A stretch of DNA of 64,000 nucleotides, from the NCBI RefSeq assembly GCF_018614075.1, contig NZ_JAGGOZ010000024.1, positions 1 through 64,000 on the forward strand, given 5' to 3'. The position numbers and the translations under genes were made by a program. Source of the DNA: Streptomyces sp. ISL-94 (lineage in GTDB: Bacteria > Actinomycetota > Actinomycetes > Streptomycetales > Streptomycetaceae). Shown here piece after piece: positions 1 through 7,711 of the stretch. The notes beneath the pieces are model-generated. The model saw only the letters and a list, made by a program, of their open reading frames with translations. It had not been told where the DNA came from and did no database searches. The first letter of the stretch is position 1; each line of letters opens with the position of its first letter.

Positions 1-19
1 GCACCATTTGCCGGTCGGT

Positions 20-418
20 CTAAGTCAGGTCGAGTACCTGTCCGTCGACCTCGGCGGTGCGCTGCGCCGAGTTGATGCGGACCAGCGCGTCGCCCGCGGT
101 GGCCGGGGCCTCGGCGGCCGGCGCGGCCGGTGGGGCCGACGGTCCGGGGGCGGCCACCGCCTGCGGGGCGAAGGTGATCGGCGGCTGCTGGTCGGCCGGC
201 ACCAGGACCAGGTAGCCGACCATCGGCGGGTGGCCCGGCAGGGCCGGCAGGGTGTGCTGGGGCGCGGGCAGCCAGGTGGCGCCGGGCGGGAGCAGCTCCA
301 CGACCCGGGCCACCTCGTCCCGGTCCACGGCCCGCAGCCGGTGGCGCGGACTGGGAGGGAAGGCCAGGGGAGAGGTCGCAGAGGAGTTGGCAGAAGTGAG
401 GGTACGGGTGGTCGCCAT
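20..418 (-). pseudogene. Winged-helix regulator, truncated at window edge
   Basis: The 132 residues run from an ATG at 418 to a TAG at 20-22. They contain a proline/alanine-rich linker (about residues 85-110) and end in RINSAQRTAEVDGQVLDLT, which looks like the first strands of an OmpR/PhoB-type winged-helix domain. The rest of that domain, including the recognition helix, is absent, and what follows the stop does not read like it. An AAAGAG-like ribosome site lies upstream. The gene sits upstream of glnII in the same direction. Either an insertion or frameshift has cut the reading frame, or this is a short natural form; the former is more likely because the stop falls at the start of the domain. 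Confidence 0.55.
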
Positions 419-849
419 GAGTGGTCAGCTCTTTCACGCGGAGGGTCGGCAGGAGACGTACGTACGTGCGTCATCGATGTCGTACCGCGCAGACCGAAGG
501 CCTCGGGGAAGGTCAGGTGGGAGGTCCCGGAGGCTTTAGAGGGCCGGCGCGTTCTTCGCGCGGCAACACACCCGGTCGAAATCGTGATCCTGACGGGACG
601 GCCAGAACGGCTCGAGGTCGCTGCGACCTGACGAGGTGTGCGAATGGCTGGCCATGGCCTCATTCAAGCAGATGTGCGCCGCTCGGGGCAGACCCCGTCT
701 CAATGCATGGAGCGGAATCTCAAATTCCGCGATCAAGCCGTCGTCAGACTGTCGCAATCCCGACATACCATCAGCCGTCCAGTTGCCCACGCCACTCCAT
801 TTCGACGCCCCGTATCGCATCGTGGGCCGGTCCGTCCCACCGACAGCAC
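419..849. other. Intergenic stretch upstream of the winged-helix gene
   Basis: About 430 bases without a convincing gene. It contains an alternating ACGTACGT-type palindrome near 452-470, which may belong to the promoter region of the winged-helix gene. Reading frames here lack the Streptomyces third-position GC pattern seen in neighbouring genes. Confidence 0.4.
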
Positions 850-883
850 GGCGCCCGCCCTCCCCGGAGGGAGAACGGGCGCC
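850..883 (-). terminator. Terminator after glnII
   Basis: An outer stem GGCGCCCG (850-857) pairs with CGGGCGCC (876-883), and an inner CCCTCC/GGAGGG stem sits between them. It lies about 40 bases past the glnII stop codon in the direction of glnII transcription. Confidence 0.75.
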
Positions 884-923
884 GCGGGTGCCGATCAGGG
901 CCCAGGGTGCCAGGGGGCCGGTG

Positions 924-1973
924 TCAGACCAGGCCGTCCTTCTTCAGGGCCGTGCAGCAGGTGTCCGTGATGAGGCGGGTCACCACGTACGGGTCCACGT
1001 TCGCGTTCGGGCGGCGGTCCTCGATGTAGCCCTTGCCGTCCTTCTCCACCTGCCACGGGATGCGGACCGAGGCGCCGCGGTCCGAGACGCCGTAGCTGAA
1101 CTCGTTCCACGGGGCGGTCTCGTGCAGACCCGTCAGGCGCTCGTCGATGCCGGCGCCGTAGTTCTTCACGTGGTCCAGCGGCTTGCTGCCCTCGCCGAGC
1201 GACTCGCACGCGGAGATGATCGCGCGGTAGACCTCGCGCATCGCCTTCGTCGAGAAGTTGGTGTGCGCGCCCGCGCCGTTCCAGTCGCCCTTCACCGGCT
1301 TCGGGTTCAGCGTCGCCGACACGTTGAAGTCCTCGGCGGTGCGGTAGAGCAGCCAGCGCGCGATCCACAGCTGGTCCGAGACCTCCAGCGGGCCGACCGG
1401 GCCGACCTGGAACTCCCACTGGCCGGGCATGACCTCGGCGTTGATGCCGGAGATGCTCAGGCCCGCCGCGAGGCAGTGGTCCAGGTGCTTCTCGACGATG
1501 GCACGGCCGAAGATCTCGTCCGAGCCGACACCGCAGTAGTAGCCGCCCTGCGCCGCCGGGAAGCCGTTCACCGGGAAGCCGAGCGGGCGGGAGCCGTCGA
1601 AGAAGGTGTACTCCTGCTCGATGCCGAAGATCGGCTCCTGCTCCGCGAACTCCTCGGCGATCGGACGCAGCAGCGCGCGGGTGTTCGACTCGTGCGGGGT
1701 CATGTCGATGTTCATGACCTCGCACAGGACCAGGACGTTGTCCCCGCCGCGGATCGGGTCCGGGCAGGAGAAGACCGGCTGCAGTACGCGGTCGGAGGCG
1801 TGGCCCTCGGCCTGGTTCGTGCTCGATCCGTCGAAGCCCCAGATCGGCAGCGCGTCGCCTCCCCCAGAGCCTTCGGCCTGGGAGGGGCCCCCAGCCAGGA
1901 TCTTCGTCTTGGAGCGAAGCTTCGCCGTCGGCTCGGTGCCGTCGATCCAGATGTACTCAGCCTTGTAGCTCAC
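924..1973 (-). CDS. glnII: Glutamine synthetase type II (GlnII)
   Basis: ATP-dependent glutamate-ammonia ligase of the eukaryotic-like GSII class, a cytoplasmic homo-oligomer in nitrogen assimilation. Visible signatures are AEYIWIDGTEPTAKLRSKTK at the N-terminus, WGFDGSST, FGIEQEYTFF, NAEVMPGQWEFQ, GAGAHTNFST and IEDRRPNANVDPY. The GTG at 1973 (349 residues) matches the family N-terminus and follows GAGGA; an ATG at 1982 would add three residues. Residues near 30-45 hold an extra glycine/serine-rich stretch encoded by a palindromic repeat (1859-1893) inserted in frame. Four GlnR-like half-sites lie upstream. This class is not regulated by adenylylation, unlike GlnA. The gene is monocistronic with a strong terminator. 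Confidence 0.97.
   Translation of the reverse strand: MSYKAEYIWIDGTEPTAKLRSKTKILAGGPSQAEGSGGGDALPIWGFDGSSTNQAEGHASDRVLQPVFSCPDPIRGGDNVLVLCEVMNIDMTPHESNTRALLRPIAEEFAEQEPIFGIEQEYTFFDGSRPLGFPVNGFPAAQGGYYCGVGSDEIFGRAIVEKHLDHCLAAGLSISGINAEVMPGQWEFQVGPVGPLEVSDQLWIARWLLYRTAEDFNVSATLNPKPVKGDWNGAGAHTNFSTKAMREVYRAIISACESLGEGSKPLDHVKNYGAGIDERLTGLHETAPWNEFSYGVSDRGASVRIPWQVEKDGKGYIEDRRPNANVDPYVVTRLITDTCCTALKKDGLV
1859..1893. repeat. Palindromic mini-element inserted in glnII
   Basis: A 35-bp element of the form CTCCCCCAG...TTCG...GGGAGGGGCCCCCA. A 32-bp relative with the same layout lies inside pepA (45456-45487). The three-base length difference keeps both host frames open. In glnII it adds about a dozen residues between KTKILA and the conserved LPIWGFDGSS block, where GSII enzymes normally have only a few residues. 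Confidence 0.75.
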
Positions 1974-2052
1974 GGGCCCCATCCTCAGACTCTGCGGGTG
2001 CTGCTGGTCGCTGCTTCATCGCTGCGGTGTCACCGCAGCGTGCCCCGCCGCG

Positions 2053-2090
2053 ATTTCCCATCCGTTGCCCGTGTGTGAACCCCGTGTTAC
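2053..2090 (-). promoter_or_regulatory. GlnR-like box upstream of glnII
   Basis: On the glnII strand four pentamers GTAAC, TTCAC, GCAAC and GAAAT are each separated by exactly six bases, fitting the gTnAc-n6-GaAAc architecture known for Streptomyces GlnR sites. The block is about 80 bases upstream of the glnII start. GlnR binding itself is inferred from the family consensus. Confidence 0.65.
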
Positions 2091-2178
2091 CGACGTTTAC
2101 GCCGCAGGCGGGGTGGGTTGTGCGGGCCGGCAGCGGGTCGGCGGCGGAGCGTCCGTCCGGGTGGGGCAGACTGGTCAG

Positions 2179-3150
2179 GTGAGCATTTTGTCTGATGTGA
2201 CTTCCGCCGGAGACCCCGCCGAGAGCGCCCTCGAGAGTGCCGCCCAACAGGTCCCCGCAGGCCTCCGACCCCGGATCGGCCTGCTGGGCACCGGCCCCTG
2301 GGCGCACCGTACGCATGCCCCCGCGCTGGCCGCGCACTCCGGCTCCGAGTTCGCCGGAGTGTGGGGCCGCCGGCCCGAAGCCGCGGCCGAGCTGGCGGGC
2401 GAGTACGGCGTGAAGGTGTACGAAGACCCCGACGCGCTGTTCGCCGACTGTGACGTCGTGGCCTTCGCCCTGCCCCCGGATGTCCAGGCCCCGCTCGCCG
2501 TGCGCGCGGCCGCCGCCGGCTGCCACCTGCTGCTCGACAAGCCCGTCGCGACGACCGTCGAGGACGCCCGGGCCGTCGCCGAAGCCGTGGCGCGCCACGA
2601 GGTCGCCTCCGTCGTCTTCCTCACCCTGCGCTTCGCCGAGCCCACGGCCGGGTGGGTCGCCGAACAGGCCGGGCGCTCCGGCTGGTTCACCGCCTCCGCG
2701 CACTGGCTCGGCGCCGTCTTCCCGCCCGACGGCACGCCCAGCGCGTACGCCGACTCGCCCTGGCGCAAGACCAAGGGCGGGCTGTGGGACGTCGGCCCGC
2801 ACGCGCTCTCCGTACTGATCCCGATCCTCGGCGACGTCACCGCAGTCAGTGCCACCCGGGGCCCGTCCGACGTGGTCCAGCTGGCCCTGCGACACGCCTC
2901 CGGCGCGGCCAGCACCGCCGTACTCAGCCTGGGCGCCCCGCAGGCGGCCGCCGGGGTGGGCCTGGAACTGCGCGGCACCGAGGGGGTCCACGCGCTGCCC
3001 GGCTGGAGCGATGTCCCGGGCGCCTACGGGCGCGCCCTGGACGCACTGCTCACTGCCGCCCGGACGGGGGTGCCGGATCCGCGGGGGGCGGAGTTCGGGG
3101 CTCGGCTGACGGAGCTTTTGGCGAAGGCGGAGGGGCAGCTGGCGGGGTGA
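2179..3150 (+). CDS. Gfo/Idh/MocA family oxidoreductase
   Basis: A 323-residue NAD(P)-dependent oxidoreductase of unknown substrate, probably a sugar or polyol. The N-terminal Rossmann strand reads IGLLGTGPWAHRTHAPAL. The family EKP motif appears as LLLDKPVATT at about residue 125. The C-terminal half (AHWLGAVFPPD, WDVGPHALSVLI) matches the substrate-binding domain. The GTG at 2179 was chosen because the Rossmann fold begins about 35 residues later. The gene is divergent from glnII and convergent with the next gene, leaving only four bases between the stops. Confidence 0.85.
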   Translation: MSILSDVTSAGDPAESALESAAQQVPAGLRPRIGLLGTGPWAHRTHAPALAAHSGSEFAGVWGRRPEAAAELAGEYGVKVYEDPDALFADCDVVAFALPPDVQAPLAVRAAAAGCHLLLDKPVATTVEDARAVAEAVARHEVASVVFLTLRFAEPTAGWVAEQAGRSGWFTASAHWLGAVFPPDGTPSAYADSPWRKTKGGLWDVGPHALSVLIPILGDVTAVSATRGPSDVVQLALRHASGAASTAVLSLGAPQAAAGVGLELRGTEGVHALPGWSDVPGAYGRALDALLTAARTGVPDPRGAEFGARLTELLAKAEGQLAG

Positions 3151-3154
3151 GGGG

Positions 3155-3709
3155 CTACTTGATGACGGCGTTCGCCACGATGATCGCCAGGCCGATCGTG
3201 GTGTCGGCCAGGCCGATGAGCAGCGCGGAGCTGAGCCGGTAGCCGACCCGGATCGCCACGAAGGAACCCCAGGCGAAGAGCAGCGCGGTGTTCAGGCCGA
3301 GGCCGACGGCGGTGACCCCGTACGGGTCCCAGCCGGCGAGCCCCGCGATGACCAGCAGCAGGACGGTGGGCAGGGTGGCCGCGATCATGGGCCACTCGTT
3401 CCACAGCGCCCGGGTCAGCAGTCGCCACAGATGGCGGGCCGGGCCCCGCTGGTGGGTGGTCATGTGGTGCGAGTACCCGTGCGCGAGTGCGGCGGTGGCC
3501 GCCGTGACGAGCACCCAGCTGGCGTCGTAGAACGGCGTGTAGTCCTCGCCGTTCTGATGCAGCGCGGCCAGCAGCCCACTGGCCAGCACCGTCCCGTACA
3601 CCCCGCCGAACATCCAGTCGGCCCCGCGCCGGGGCGGCGGAAGCGAGGGCCCGCCGGTGGCGGGCCGCGACGGGTGCTGCGGCTGCGGCTGCTGCGGCTG
3701 CTCGTTCAC
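3155..3709 (-). CDS. Small integral membrane protein
   Basis: A 184-residue protein with a Pro/Gln-rich hydrophilic N-terminus (about 30 residues) and four or five hydrophobic segments (around residues 33-50, 63-80, 107-127, 132-150 and 160-183). A histidine pair lies in AHGYSHHMTTH, between the second and third segments. I do not recognise a named family; it resembles uncharacterised actinobacterial membrane proteins. It is convergent with the oxidoreductase. Confidence 0.75.
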   Translation of the reverse strand: MNEQPQQPQPQHPSRPATGGPSLPPPRRGADWMFGGVYGTVLASGLLAALHQNGEDYTPFYDASWVLVTAATAALAHGYSHHMTTHQRGPARHLWRLLTRALWNEWPMIAATLPTVLLLVIAGLAGWDPYGVTAVGLGLNTALLFAWGSFVAIRVGYRLSSALLIGLADTTIGLAIIVANAVIK

Positions 3710-3883
3710 GGTGGGTCCCTTTGGTGCGGTACGTCCTGATTTGCTACTCGGGCCACCTTACGTGGGGGGAGCGTGGGGATGAGATGAAGAGCGGCGCTTG
3801 CGCCTGGGCGGGGTCTTGATGCTGCGCTCACCGTCGCTGGTGAGCGGGGCCCGAGCGGCTCGGAACCGGTGAGGGTTTGGGGG

Positions 3884-4073
3884 CCCACCACCCAAGCCGG
3901 GCGGCGATGGAGGCACGGGCGCCAGGCATACCTCCGCCCGGGCCCGAATTCATCAGACTCCGGACGGGGTGGGGCTCTACCTGCACCAGACAGCGGCGAG
4001 AAGCCCCTCCGAGGCCACGCGCGCGTCAGATCGCCACGCGCTCCTCACGTCTCGGCGTCCGCGGACCGTCCGG
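3884..4073 (-). repeat. Left inverted-repeat arm of the DUF2867/TetR cassette
   Basis: Read on the minus strand, this arm matches 5391-5537 on the plus strand. It begins with a core related to GACGGTCCGCGGACGCCGAG (about 50 bases, roughly 44 identical), continues through GGGCTTCT and TGGTGCAGGT blocks, and ends in GCCCGGCTTGGGTGGTGGG. The left arm has about 55 extra bases near its outer end. The core recurs at 53671-53731, 55521-55573 and 55624-55676. The arm occupies most of the 414-bp gap between the membrane-protein gene and DUF2867. Confidence 0.75.
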
Positions 4074-4123
4074 GGCTCATCGACGCCGGTCGCGGTGGCC
4101 GAGGCCGTCCATGGAGGGAGGGG

Positions 4124-4720
4124 TCAGCCCGCGGTTCTTTCGGTGGAGTTCGCTTGCCACTCGCGGCCGATTCCCCGAATCAGTGCCGGGTAGACCCCGA
4201 GGTACCTGAAGGGCTTGATGGCTGCCATGTATACGGCGCCGAGGCGGCCGTTCGGCTTGACCAGGACGGCCATCTGGCCGCGGTAGCCGCCGGTTCCGTC
4301 GGGGACCCAGCCGATGTGCATGAGCCCGTGCACCGTTCGGTTGCCCATCTCGGCCACCCACTCGTCGTGGGTCTGGTAGACGGAGGTGAAAGGGACCGCG
4401 CCGAGGTCGGCACCCCGGGGGCCCTCGCGGAGGTCCTCCGGCAGTCGATTGCGGAGCGAGTGCACACGGGTGCCGACCCCGGCGTCGGTCTTGTCCCAGC
4501 CGAAGAGTTTGCCCAGCTTCCAGCGGATCGCGAAGAGCATGCGCGGAATCGGGGCGGAGAGGGGTTCCCCGGTGCCGTGGGTGAACTGGTCCACCAGTCG
4601 CGCGAGGTCGTCGGGACCGCCTGGTGTCGGGAGTGCCCACACGTCCTCGACTTGGAAGTCGCCGGCGATCTCGTGGATCCGCCAGGGACGGGAGGTGTGC
4701 GCGGTTATGGGGAGTCTCAT
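4124..4720 (-). CDS. DUF2867 family protein
   Basis: A 198-residue protein whose N-terminal pattern (HTSRPWRIHEI, DVWALPTPGG) and central MLFAIRWKLGKLFGWD block resemble the DUF2867 family. These are often found beside oxidoreductases or TetR regulators and have no proven activity. The C-terminal part (MAVLVKPNGRLGAVYMAAIK) fits the same fold. It is divergent from the TetR gene, and its start lies 12 bases from a perfect operator palindrome, so TetR control is likely. It lies inside the first inverted-repeat cassette. Confidence 0.75.
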   Translation of the reverse strand: MRLPITAHTSRPWRIHEIAGDFQVEDVWALPTPGGPDDLARLVDQFTHGTGEPLSAPIPRMLFAIRWKLGKLFGWDKTDAGVGTRVHSLRNRLPEDLREGPRGADLGAVPFTSVYQTHDEWVAEMGNRTVHGLMHIGWVPDGTGGYRGQMAVLVKPNGRLGAVYMAAIKPFRYLGVYPALIRGIGREWQANSTERTAG

Positions 4721-4731
4721 CTGGTGCCCCT

Positions 4732-4789
4732 ATCTATACGATGCCGTATAGATCAAAGCTAGCACCGTCTATACGGCACCGTATAGACG
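4732..4789. promoter_or_regulatory. Paired TetR operators
   Basis: Two palindromes with identical half-sites TCTATACG/CGTATAGA around a 4-base spacer lie at 4732-4753 and 4766-4789. They fill the divergent promoter region between DUF2867 and tetR; the second ends 13 bases before the tetR start. The arrangement suggests cooperative autoregulation plus control of DUF2867. Confidence 0.85.
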
Positions 4790-4802
4790 AGGGAGGTACA
4801 TC

Positions 4803-5360
4803 ATGGGCGTGACGCGGACGCCTCGCGGCAAGTGGATCGAGGAGGGCCTCAGGGCCCTGGCCGCCGGGGGCCCTGAGGCCGTGCGGATCGAGCCGCTGGC
4901 GCAGGCGCTCGGCGTCAGCAAGGGCGGCTTCTACGGGTACTTCGACAACCGGGGCGCGCTGCTCACGGAGATGCTCGACACCTGGGAGCGCGGGGTCACC
5001 GAGTCGGTGATCGAACAGGTCGAAGGCGGCGGGGGAGACGCGAGGGCCAAGCTGGAGCGCCTCTTCGCGATCGCCTCGTCCGCCGACGGCCCGACGACGG
5101 GCGTCGCGGCCGACCTCGCGATCCGCGACTGGGCACGGCGCGACGAAGACGTCGCACAGCGCCTCCGGCGCTGCGACAACCGCCGCATGGACTACCTGCG
5201 TTCCCTCTTCCGCTCCTTCTGTCCCGACGAGGACGAAGTCGAGGTCCGCTGCATGCTCGCCTTCTCCCTCCGGATCGGCTACCACTTCATCGCCGCCGAC
5301 CACCCCGGCCGTTCCCGCGCCGAGGTCATGGCGCTGACCAGGCAGTGGCTCCTCCGCTAG
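4803..5360 (+). CDS. TetR/AcrR family regulator
   Basis: A 185-residue repressor. The N-terminal helix-turn-helix spans about residues 10-55, with LAQALGVSKGGFYGYFDNR as the recognition region. The C-terminal ligand domain is helical and contains FSLRIGYHFIAADHP. The ATG at 4803 is preceded by GGGAGGT at good spacing. It is the second gene of the small cassette and presumably binds the two palindromes immediately upstream. The effector is unknown. Confidence 0.9.
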   Translation: MGVTRTPRGKWIEEGLRALAAGGPEAVRIEPLAQALGVSKGGFYGYFDNRGALLTEMLDTWERGVTESVIEQVEGGGGDARAKLERLFAIASSADGPTTGVAADLAIRDWARRDEDVAQRLRRCDNRRMDYLRSLFRSFCPDEDEVEVRCMLAFSLRIGYHFIAADHPGRSRAEVMALTRQWLLR

Positions 5361-5390
5361 CCTCCGCCCACTTGGATGCCCCCTACCGCC

Positions 5391-5537
5391 CCCGACGGTC
5401 CGCAGGCGCTGAGACGTGAGGAGCGCGTACCGATCTGACGCGCACGCCGCTCCGGACGGGCTTCTGGCCGGTGTTCGGTGCAGGTCGGGCTGCCGGGTGC
5501 CCGCGCCGCGGCGCTGCCCGGCTTGGGTGGTGGGCCT
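5391..5537 (+). repeat. Right inverted-repeat arm of the DUF2867/TetR cassette
   Basis: Inverted copy of 3884-4073, starting CCGACGGTCCGCAGGCGCTG and ending GCCCGGCTTGGGTGGTGGG. It starts about 30 bases after the tetR stop and ends eight bases before the stop of the MocR gene, so the cassette fits exactly between core genes. Confidence 0.75.
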
Positions 5538-5545
5538 TGGCCGGC

Positions 5546-7189
5546 CTAGGGAACTGAACAGTCGCTCCCTGACGGGCCCGTGTGCACCCCCCGCGCCACC
5601 TCCCCCAATACCTCCATGGCCCTGGCGAAGGCCGCGTTCGGGGGTGCCGCGTAGCCCACCACCAGGCCCTCGCGGGGTGGGCCGGGTGCGGCGGGGTGGT
5701 GGTAGGAGGAGAGGCCGTCCAGGGCGAGGCCGGCCGCGTGGGCCGCACTCAAGGCCCGGGCCTCGCGGCCCGGGGGGAGCTCCACCACCGCGTGCAGGCC
5801 CGCCGAGATGCCCGTCACCCGGACCTGCGGGGCGCGGGCCGCCAGTACGGAGACCAGCTGGTCGCGGCGGTCCCGGTAGCGGCGGCGCATCCGGCGCACG
5901 TGCCGGTCGTAGCCGCCGCACTCGATGAAGTCGGCCAGCGCCAGCTGGTCCAGCGCGCTCGCCCAGGACTCGTGGAGCCCCTTCGCCGCCAGGACGGGAT
6001 CGACCAGGTGGTCCGGGAGGACCAGCCAGCCGAGCCGCAGCGCCGGCGACAGGCTTTTGCTGAGCGAGCCCGCGTACACCACCTGGTCGGGAGCCAGGCC
6101 CTGCACGGCACCGACCGGCTTGCGGTCGTAACGGAACTCCCCGTCGTAGTCGTCCTCCACGATCAGTCCGCCGACGCTGCGCGCCCACTCCACGGCGGCG
6201 GCGCGCCGCGCCGGCAGCAGGCGGCCGCCGGTCGGGAACTGGTGCGCCGGGGTGAGGAGCAGGGTGCGTGCCCGGCCCGCGACTGCGTCGGTCCGGGCGC
6301 CGTCCTCGTCGACGGGGACGGGATGCGGGCGGACCCCGGCGGCTTGGAGGATTCCGTGGTGGAAGGGGAGTCCGTACGCCTCGACGGCCCAGTCCCGCGG
6401 GCGGATCGAGGCGAGGAGGCGCAGGCCGTTGGCGAAGCCGGAGCAGATCACGATGTTCTCCGGGCCGGTACGCACGCCCCGTGCCCGGGACAGATAGCCG
6501 GCCAGCGCCCGCCGCAGCTCCGGCCGGCCCTGCGGATCGCCGGGGCCGAAGGCCTCGGTGGGCGCCTCGGCGAGGGCCCGCCGGGCGCTGGCGGCCCAGG
6601 GGCCGCGCGGGAAGGAGGCCGGGTCGGGCTCGCCCTGGAGGAGGTCGAGGCGGGGGCCTTCGGGGTCGGGCCCGGCCGGTGCGGCGGGTGCGGCGGCCGC
6701 GGTCGCTGCCCCTTCCGCGACCCGGGTTCCGGAGCCCTGGCGGGCGGTGAACCAGCCCTCGGCGACCAGTTCGGCGTACGCGTCGGCGACGGCGCTGCGG
6801 GCCAGCCCGAGGTCGGCGGCCAGCGTCCGGTAGGGCGGCAGCCGGGTCCCGCCCGCCAGCCGGCCGCTCTGTACGGCGCCGCGCAGGGCCTGCGCCAGGG
6901 CGGTCCGCCGGGCGCCTTCGGCGGAGAGTTCCAGGTGCAGGTCGGAACCGGAACCGGAACCGGAACCGGAACCGGAACCGGAACCGGAACCGGAACCGGA
7001 GCCGGATCCGGAGTCCGAGTCCGAGTCCGAGTCCGAGTCCGAGTCCGAGTCCGAGTCCGAGTCCGAGTCCGAGTCCGAGCCGGCGCAGGCGCCCGCGCCG
7101 GAGTCGAAGCGAAAGCCGGAGCCCGCCCGGGAGCCCGCCCCCGCCCCGGAACCCACGCCCCCGCCGCTGCCCAAGTCAGGAAACGTCAT
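5546..7189 (-). CDS. MocR/PdxR-type GntR-aminotransferase regulator
   Basis: A 547-residue fusion of a GntR winged helix (about residues 90-155; [20 protein letters not shown]) to a fold-type I PLP aminotransferase-like domain (about 185-545). The PLP lysine lies in [17 protein letters not shown]. MocR proteins sense PLP or its aldimines and often control vitamin B6 or amino-acid genes. The first 85 residues are odd: runs of Ser-Asp and Gly-Ser from two hexanucleotide repeats (6944-7076). Its ATG overlaps the MarR stop (ATGA), so the two are translationally coupled. The terminal stop lies next to the right arm of the first cassette. Confidence 0.88.
   Translation of the reverse strand: MTFPDLGSGGGVGSGAGAGSRAGSGFRFDSGAGACAGSDSDSDSDSDSDSDSDSDSDSDSGSGSGSGSGSGSGSGSGSGSGSDLHLELSAEGARRTALAQALRGAVQSGRLAGGTRLPPYRTLAADLGLARSAVADAYAELVAEGWFTARQGSGTRVAEGAATAAAAPAAPAGPDPEGPRLDLLQGEPDPASFPRGPWAASARRALAEAPTEAFGPGDPQGRPELRRALAGYLSRARGVRTGPENIVICSGFANGLRLLASIRPRDWAVEAYGLPFHHGILQAAGVRPHPVPVDEDGARTDAVAGRARTLLLTPAHQFPTGGRLLPARRAAAVEWARSVGGLIVEDDYDGEFRYDRKPVGAVQGLAPDQVVYAGSLSKSLSPALRLGWLVLPDHLVDPVLAAKGLHESWASALDQLALADFIECGGYDRHVRRMRRRYRDRRDQLVSVLAARAPQVRVTGISAGLHAVVELPPGREARALSAAHAAGLALDGLSSYHHPAAPGPPREGLVVGYAAPPNAAFARAMEVLGEVARGVHTGPSGSDCSVP
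6944..7076. repeat. Hexanucleotide repeat tracts in MocR gene
   Basis: About nine uninterrupted GGAACC units (6944-6997), two degenerate units, then about eleven GAGTCC units (from about 7011). Translated on the minus strand they give (SD)n followed by (GS)n ahead of the DNA-binding domain. Six-base units change length without breaking the frame. Confidence 0.9.
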
Positions 7190-7647
7190 GGGCCCGGCTC
7201 CCCGGCGAAGATGGTGTGGGCGGCCGTCAGGAAGCGGTGGACCGTCTCCCGTTCAGCGGGGTCGAAGGAGTCCAGCACCCGTAGCAGCCCGTCGATCAGG
7301 GGGCCGAAGAACTCGCGGCCGAGGCGGATCGCCTCCGGCTCCACGCGCAGCAGGATGCGGCGGCGGTCGCGGGCGTCGCGGACCCGCGCCACGTGGCCGA
7401 GCCGCTCAAGCCGGTCGATCACGGCGGTGGTGCCCGCGGAGTTGAGGCCGAGTCGGGTACCGAGCAAGCCCGCCGTGGCCGACTCGCCGGCGCGGGCCGC
7501 GTCCAGCAGACAGATCAAGGCCCGTACGTCGGTGGGGTGCATGTCGTTGCGTGAGGCGAACTCAGCCTGGCGCAGCCCGAATTCGACGGTCACCGCCCGC
7601 AGTAGGTGCACCAGGTGCAGATGGTCGGGTTCCCGGTTGTCGTGCAC
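7186..7647 (-). CDS. MarR family regulator
   Basis: A 153-residue winged-helix protein: [20 protein letters not shown] is the DNA-reading helix region, and [20 protein letters not shown] is the wing. The GTG at 7647 follows GGCGGAGGC. A longer open frame upstream would only add Gly/Ala-rich low-complexity residues and is rejected. It overlaps the MocR start by four bases and is divergent from the alpha/beta hydrolase, which it probably regulates through the palindromes between them. Confidence 0.88.
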   Translation of the reverse strand: MHDNREPDHLHLVHLLRAVTVEFGLRQAEFASRNDMHPTDVRALICLLDAARAGESATAGLLGTRLGLNSAGTTAVIDRLERLGHVARVRDARDRRRILLRVEPEAIRLGREFFGPLIDGLLRVLDSFDPAERETVHRFLTAAHTIFAGEPGP

Positions 7648-7667
7648 ATCGCCTCCGCCTAATATCC

Positions 7668-7694
7668 CTCGCTGAGCGAGATTATCGTCTGGCG
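7668..7694. promoter_or_regulatory. Putative MarR operator
   Basis: The perfect palindrome CTCGCTGAGCGAG (7668-7680) is followed by TCGTCTGGCGA, a weaker dyad, in the 64-base gap between the divergent MarR and hydrolase starts. Confidence 0.6.
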
Positions 7695-7711
7695 AGACAT
7701 AGGAGCCAGCC

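Noticed and set aside
636..2078. Plus-strand open frame opposite glnII
   Set aside because: Shadow of glnII with no ribosome site or recognisable motif.
6944..7076. Repeat tract considered as a CRISPR or attC array
   Set aside because: Units are six bases with no spacers and translate into a regular protein tail.
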